Origin: Platycnemis pennipes
Lineage: Eukaryota; Arthropoda; Insecta; Odonata; Platycnemididae
Direction of reading: 5' to 3'
DNA: 64,000 nucleotides
NCBI GenBank assembly: GCA_933228895.1
Contig: OW121855.1
Coordinates: 32,936,698-33,000,697, forward strand
The notes beneath the pieces were generated by a model that was not told the DNA's origin, did no database searches, and worked only from the letters and a program-made list of their open reading frames with translations. Each line of letters opens with the position of its first letter. Position 1 is the stretch's first letter. This document shows, in pieces, positions 58,964 to 64,000 of this stretch. Made by a program: the position numbers and the translations under genes.

Positions 58964-59499
58964 AATGGGGTCGTTTACCATATTTTTTTATTTCCAAATC
59001 TGATAGAGTTTGTAAAATAAAAAGACCCGTATTTTTCAGTTTTCTGATCCGTCAATTATTTGTCGAGTTATAAGCGACGAAAAACTGATGTTTTTAACCC
59101 TTTCGGAAAAGTGGGCGTAGTGCAACCTCTGACATCATCTACTTCGCCCAATCACAACTGAGCCCGCAAAGTTACTTCGCCTTTATCCAATGGGGGGGAC
59201 ACAGCTGACTCTTCCAATAGGAGCTGTTGCGACAGGATCTGTGCGAGCAGACCTTCCGAGTACCCCCCTCCACTCCCTTCCCTTCCCCTAATAGCAGTCA
59301 AGGACGGGAGGAAAATGACGTCAATGATATCAAAGCAGCTTATTCGGTCGGCGTCACCTTTTGCTTATTTAAATTTTTGATTTATGAGTGAAAAATTGTT
59401 GTTAGAAGATTAATTCTTTCACTAAAATTCATTTTTCGTTTCCGCCTAACGATTTTGCGTACAAAATTGCGATTTCGGTTCCGAGTAAACGCCCCCATT
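58964..59499. mobile_element. 536-bp MITE with short terminal inverted repeats
   Basis: The left end AATGGGGTCGTTTACC and the right end GTAAACGCCCCCATT (complement AATGGGGGCGTTTAC) are inverted. The unit has a GC-rich centre (59100-59350) between AT-rich arms and contains no transposase. CCAAT words occur three times in the centre (59148, 59187, 59214). No clear target duplication was found, so the superfamily is open. Confidence 0.6.
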
Positions 59500-59504
59500 C
59501 AAGC

Positions 59505-60350
59505 AATTAAGCTAGGTAGGCGGTTAGGCAGAATTATTATGGGAAAAGAGGAAAGTTGGAGGAAAACTCGGCATCGAATTAGTCTAACCTTAGTGAAAGA
59601 CGCCGAGGGGTCCACAGTTTACCGTCTCAACTGACGGACGCACTACTAAATGTAAAGTGACCTCGAGACATTGAAATAAGATAGGGATCAACGTATATCG
59701 ATGTCGGTAAGAGGATTGAATCGGTGACGGCAAGGGTTGCAACGGAGTAAGTCCTATGGATTGAAAATCTAAATATATCGCTGAATAGTAAATGTTCTTC
59801 AGAGTATAGCCTGGAATACGTTTCTTCCAAAATTAGGCTCGTACCTCACTGTGCGATGAAATGTTACATGTGTTTAAAATGAAACCAATGAAACTGTAAA
59901 ATCAAAGCTTAAAAATACTAAGTTTTATTATTATTGACTTCAAAGTGTAATCGGAATTTGTATTTATACATTCTACTCTTGGTGAAGGTATAGTCAAGAC
60001 CAATTTCTATGAATGTAGGAAAAATCAGTACGCTTCTCTGTTGGGAATAAGAATTAATGGGCCGTTCACAACGTACAGCACGCAGTATTTTCGTCAGGTG
60101 CACTTTTTCATTCACGGTACGCAAATATTTGGAGAAGTAAATGTCATGCTTGCGAAAGATACTATACGCACATGATATAACTCGTGTACTTCAGTATTCC
60201 TAATTTCGTAATTTAAGGCAGAGTTCAATCTTGCATAATTTTTATTCAAAGCACAAAGTAGACTAATTACATCCACAAAGGGAGCAGGGTACACTCTAAA
60301 TTTAAAAAAAGATGTCCTTATATTCACTAATAATTTGCGCTTTAGGTCTC
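59505..60350. other. AT-rich stretch, nothing recognised
   Basis: No gene is supported and no repeat partner was found up to the piggyBac end. Confidence 0.5.
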
Positions 60351-60357
60351 CCTTTAA

Positions 60358-60419
60358 CCCTTAAGCGGGCGCGCCTCATAACCTAACACTAGCGGGCTCG
60401 TGGCGCACTGAGTGCGCCA
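60358..60419. repeat. piggyBac left (transposase 3') end repeats
   Basis: The terminal 17-bp repeat is followed by a 26-bp spacer and the palindromic 19-bp inner repeat. The spacer includes ACACTAGCGGGC, which recurs with the inner palindrome at 62304-62336. Confidence 0.9.
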
Positions 60420-60609
60420 TTCGCTTCATATTCCAATTCTTGGCTTTAACTTGTGCTGATGGTCTTCATAAGCATTTTTCATTATTTGTTTTCGAATTAC
60501 TTAATTCAATACCTACTAAATGAATATTAAATTTTATTGAGAAAAATCATTTCTGCAAGCATTTGTTAACGATTTCCATTTTTAGAAGATAAAAATAAAA
60601 TATCATTCA

Positions 60610-61560
60610 TCACATCACATTAATTCCATTGCTGCACGAATTACAACGTATTGATGTCTTAGAATGTAATTTACACACATGAACTCTACTAATATCACGT
60701 CTTATGGTACTATTTACATTTTTATCTCGGCAACAGGTTACAAATATTCCACGTTTTTTGATTGACCGCTCAATTACCTCATCATTTTTGGCGGTTGGTA
60801 TATTATTATTGGCATTATTAGCGGTTGCTACATCCCTCGGTAGACTGTTTATTTTAGAACGCTCAACTATGTGATCTTTCAAAGACAGACGCTTTAAAGA
60901 ACTCGGCTTTCAGTTATTGGATTTCCATCATTTGAAAAGAAGAGCACTTGCGCATTTATTCCGGCAACATTCAAGAGAGCATTATATACAGCCAACGACC
61001 GTCTCTTTTTTCTGCGGAAATAGAATATGATCTACACATTTGGTCTACATTATCCACTCCACCTTTAGTACTATTATAATCCATGATAGCATATTGTTTC
61101 CCTGTGCTATGATCTATTTTTCCTGTATCGTTCATTGTTGACAAGAGAATTACTGACTTTTTCTGCAGTGTAAGACACCAAAGATACATTTTTCTGAAAT
61201 CCATATACATATAGAGGTCCCAATCGGACGGTCTTTTCTCGGAAAAAATTCAACAATCATGGATACGTCATTCAGGCAATGAAAAGCATAAAATATCATC
61301 TCCGATACCTCGTGCAGGCCCAGGAAGGATTTTCACAATGTTTTTTGACTTTTTCTGCTGTGGTGTTCTATGCCATGTACAACATTGTCTTTTGCGATAA
61401 AGATGTAGTTTCTGCTATTGACACTCCATTCATCTTCATTCTCGTGGTCAAGCACCTTCTCAGAAACCGAATTATGTTCCGAATGAACAATATCTTCATC
61501 CTCCGATGTAGATTCACTAATCAGATCGATGGAACTATCCTCACTCTCAACCTCGTGCAA
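60610..61560 (-). pseudogene. piggyBac transposase, truncated and frameshifted
   Basis: Reading leftward on the minus strand: an acidic N-terminal stretch (SEDSSIDLISESTSEDED, 61560-61333) ends in a KSQKT block. A short PGPARGIGDDIL piece follows in another frame. Then LQKKSVILLSTMNDTGKID, DYNSTKGGVDNVDQMCRSYS (61210-60971) and, after another shift, LLNVAGINAQVLF. The last part carries VCKLHSKTSIRCNSC (60610 side), the C-terminal cysteine-rich domain. GGVD..DQ holds the third catalytic aspartate; the region with the first two is deleted. About 310 codons remain of a family norm near 590. It cannot be active. Confidence 0.9.
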
Positions 61561-62303
61561 GACTTTAGAGTGTCAAAGCCTCTGGTGAATTTTGGCCTGG
61601 GAAAAGTAAAATGCCTTTTTACTTCAAACTGCAGGAGGCTAAATCGAAATAAAATTCTAGATGTGCCCCTAATATTTAAAAAATATTTTCAATAAGCATT
61701 TGTAATCATATACCACTTACATCTCGCTGGTTTACAAAGCTGTAGGTCGGGCTAAGGATCTTTGACATTATTTCTTATTCCCAGCTAAGAAACACACATT
61801 CCACTGACCATTTCAGTCTCAAAGAATGGAGCTACTTCATCTTCAAATATTGGAACAAAGTAATTACTTCCGATTTAGAGGGAAATTTAATTGTATGTCC
61901 TATTCGAGATGGAAAGAGATATTTTATGAAAATTGATTTCTAACTTACTTGAGACAGGATTCGAAGAGATAGTATATCGGTGCCTGGAACGAGGAGGTTC
62001 TTTCTTTACGGTCCATTTTCGCCAATACAACAAACCGTAAGCTTCAATAAGTATTTGCCATTTAGATTTATTTGTATCAAAGATTGACAGAAAACCGCAA
62101 ATGTGTTAGCAGAAACTCAATACGCTTGAGTCTCCCGCGCAAAAAATTGAAATAAACACACTCTTTATAGTATTTTTTGGAGAGTTAAAGTGGTAGAAAG
62201 CAGTTGAAATATATTGTAAAAAAAAGAGAATATGAAACATAAGGAGGTAAAATAGTGCTTCAAAAATGTAATTCTCAGCCCTTATACGCCAAATAAAATC
62301 GTC

Positions 62304-62336
62304 ACACTAGCGGGCGCGCGGCGCACTTTGTGCGCC
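62304..62336. repeat. Extra internal copy of the piggyBac end motif
   Basis: ACACTAGCGGGCGCGC followed by the palindrome GGCGCACTTTGTGCGCC is a direct repeat of the left-end block 60386-60419. It lies about 200 bp inside the right end. It may be an additional transposase-binding site or a trace of rearrangement. Confidence 0.8.
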
Positions 62337-62499
62337 AAGGGTGGACTTACCCCAGTATAATTCTTGCCACAAGAAAATAAACGGCTGTAAAGTTATCAAA
62401 TCAGCACTAAACGATGAACTATGAATGAATGCTGGAATACGTAGCCATTTATTTATTTTAATACCAAAGCTCTTCAATTGTGGCAAGAATTACATTCAC

Positions 62500-62535
62500 T
62501 GGCGCACTCAGTGCGCCAGCGCGCCCGCTTAAGGG
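62500..62535. repeat. piggyBac right (transposase 5') end repeats
   Basis: The inner 19-bp palindrome directly abuts the 17-bp terminal repeat with no spacer. It is followed by a G run and a T run instead of TTAA. Confidence 0.9.
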
Positions 62536-62539
62536 GGGT

Positions 62540-63400
62540 TTTTGGGCATATAACATTACGTCTGAGTACTTTAAATTACAAATGGGTACTTTGAATTACG
62601 AATGAGTACTTAAAATTACGATTGCTCTCCTCAGAACTACTTTCTTATTTCGTAAAAATAAAGTTTTATTACATTATGTTGATAAAAAATAATCAATGAA
62701 TTACGATATGGCTAGATAGATGGTTCCATATTTCACGAATTTTGATCAATGAAATAATTTAGCCGAAGCTCGGACATAATTTTTTCTCTTTAAGACTTTT
62801 GAAACTATACATTAGCATTGAGATATGAGGATTTTTAAGAGCAAATGAAACAAATTATTCTGCAGATGCATCACAAAATTTTCAGTATGTAAAAAAAAAG
62901 AAAACCGTAGCTGCAGTCTTAATAAAGAGATTCCTCTATTTTGTACACCACAATGATATTTTCATTCAACGTTTGCATTTTCAATTATCTACTAATACTT
63001 GATAGACTAAAAATCAGTTAAAATAGAGAAATGATTATAAAGACATGAGTGAAATAAACTTTGAACGGCTTTGAGACTCGCTATGCCTCGTAATATATGC
63101 CAGCGTTTTATTTATTCAACAGAATCTCTAAGCCACTAGGGGTCATTGTAAACAGAAAACATTTTTATTAAGGCGACTGCAATCCAGCGATAAAATGAAG
63201 CATTCTTTGAAACTAAGTATGAGCGAATTAAATAAATTATTTTTAGGAGAATGTTACGGTCCTAAGAGCTAGCAACTGGGAAGATATAAAACAACTGAGA
63301 TAACTGCGTGGGTTAAACGTACCGAATCTATTGGAGTGACCAATGCTAACATAAATCCGTTAGGTTCGAAGGGAATTCAGCTAGTAAAATCAGTCCACCA
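62540..63400. other. AT-rich stretch, nothing recognised
   Basis: No gene is supported. A short tandem of GAGTACTT/GGGTACTT words (62563-62612) is present beside the piggyBac end. Confidence 0.5.
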
Positions 63401-63412
63401 AAAGGTGGCATT

Positions 63413-63480
63413 TATGTGGCGGAGTTGGTAAGAGCAGTGTAGCCCAAATATTTAAGTAGAGTCAATTGTGGCAATGACAT
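63413..63480 (+). repeat. tRNA-derived SINE head
   Basis: TGGCGGAGTTGGTAAGAGC (63418 onward) matches a polymerase III box A (TGGC..AGTTGG) well. Box B is degenerate (GAGTCAATTGTGG). It resembles the 5' part of a tRNA without its 3' part. Confidence 0.5.
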
Positions 63481-63489
63481 TAATAATTT

Positions 63490-64000
63490 CTCACCTTCCG
63501 AGGCAATAAATAGTCCTGGATAAAGTTTTTTCTACTTTAGATCTATTTTAATATGCCAAACTTCAACAAATGCCCTTATGACAAACTTTTTACTACTCAT
63601 TTCCAGCTACGAGAAATACATCAAATATTGTGCATGACCATTTCTACTTATGACTAACTACAAAAAAGGAGTTCATTGAAATGAGACTTTTAGTCTGTGA
63701 TTTCTTTTTATTCATGGAACAAAACGAGTTGTCTCTCAAATCTCCCTACTTTTGTTTTTTTAACTTTCATTAAAATAGCAAAAACTGTATTTAAATGATC
63801 GATATGTATTTTAATATAATATTAACATAACTGCCTATGATCACTATTTTAAAGCTATGGTGATTTGTGTGATATCCCAGTAACTTTATATTAATAGTAA
63901 AGGTACTTGGGCACCAAGTGATTGAAATTAATTTTTGGTAAATCTCCATCGGAAATAAAATGCAATGTAATTCGTCTAAGTTTATCGTTATGCTAGTAAT
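63490..64000. other. AT-rich stretch to the window end
   Basis: No gene, RNA or repeat partner was recognised. Confidence 0.5.

Larger units (their letters stand above)
60358..62535 (-). mobile_element. piggyBac transposon, internally deleted
   Basis: The ends are a 17-bp inverted repeat, CCCTTAAGCGGGCGCGC at 60358-60374 and its complement at 62519-62535. Each end also has a 19-bp inner repeat, TGGCGCACTGAGTGCGCCA (60401-60419) and its counterpart (62500-62518). The spacer between terminal and inner repeat is 26 bp on the left and zero on the right. piggyBac has the same asymmetry, with the short spacer at the transposase 5' end, and the gene here does read leftward from the right end. TTAA precedes the left end (60354-60357); the expected TTAA after the right end is not there. 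Counting the TTAA inside the repeats (60361-60364 and 62529-62532) as target would give matching sites. The 2.18 kb length and the damaged gene make it non-autonomous. Confidence 0.9.

Noticed and set aside
61279..61695. 138-codon plus-strand frame inside the piggyBac
   Set aside because: It is antisense to the transposase N-terminal part, which shows the family's acidic stretch and following blocks on the minus strand.

Overview
This window looks like AT-rich nuclear DNA from an animal, most likely an arthropod. No bacterial gene organisation is present: there are no operons, ribosome binding sites, rRNA or true tRNA genes. Every confidently recognisable coding fragment belongs to an animal transposable element: a piggyBac transposon, two Penelope-like elements, a CR1/L2-like LINE and two 3' fragments of another non-LTR retrotransposon. 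Several tRNA-headed SINE-like units and short non-autonomous DNA transposons accompany them. The species cannot be named from the sequence alone. The window reads as intergenic or intronic DNA. I found no complete host gene, and only one weak candidate for a host exon (51521-51691).

Layout. 1-5 kb: fragments of a dispersed SINE/LINE-tail family, one copy of a long-TIR MITE (1902-2208) and two tRNA-like SINE heads. 5-15 kb: AT-rich unique DNA with purine-rich or C-rich islands and a 175-bp-period tandem duplication (11190-11510). 15-25 kb: a decayed LINE 3' end (15128-15735, minus), a 17-bp-arm hairpin, a 511-bp Harbinger-like MITE (17901-18411), a segment bounded by 134-bp inverted repeats (19591-21480), a 46-bp direct repeat and a TGACGTCAC inverted-repeat element. 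25-32 kb: a SINE head, a Penelope-type terminus forming a perfect 17-bp hairpin, the second copy of the long-TIR MITE (27088-27402), a 244-bp foldback MITE and an inverted Penelope terminus with a hammerhead-like core.

32-35 kb is the Penelope cluster. A plus-strand GIY-YIG endonuclease fragment (32980-33438) runs into its own hammerhead-like terminus and stands tail-to-tail with a minus-strand fragment of a second, different Penelope-like element (33755-34600). 36-39 kb holds two purine-rich, GC-rich islands, one with a strong splice-donor-like site. A 443-bp hAT MITE with a perfect 8-bp target duplication lies at 41636-42078. A SINE lies at 45490-45790, and a 5'-truncated CR1/L2-like LINE with an intact 330-codon reverse-transcriptase frame lies at 47716-48890.

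49-64 kb holds a diverged 140-bp direct repeat, an 83-bp near-perfect duplication of a hydrophobic exon-like sequence (50905 and 51584), a second LINE 3' fragment (56415-56745, minus), a 536-bp MITE (58964-59499) and an internally deleted piggyBac transposon (60358-62535). The piggyBac keeps the asymmetric terminal/internal inverted-repeat layout of active elements, although its transposase is broken.
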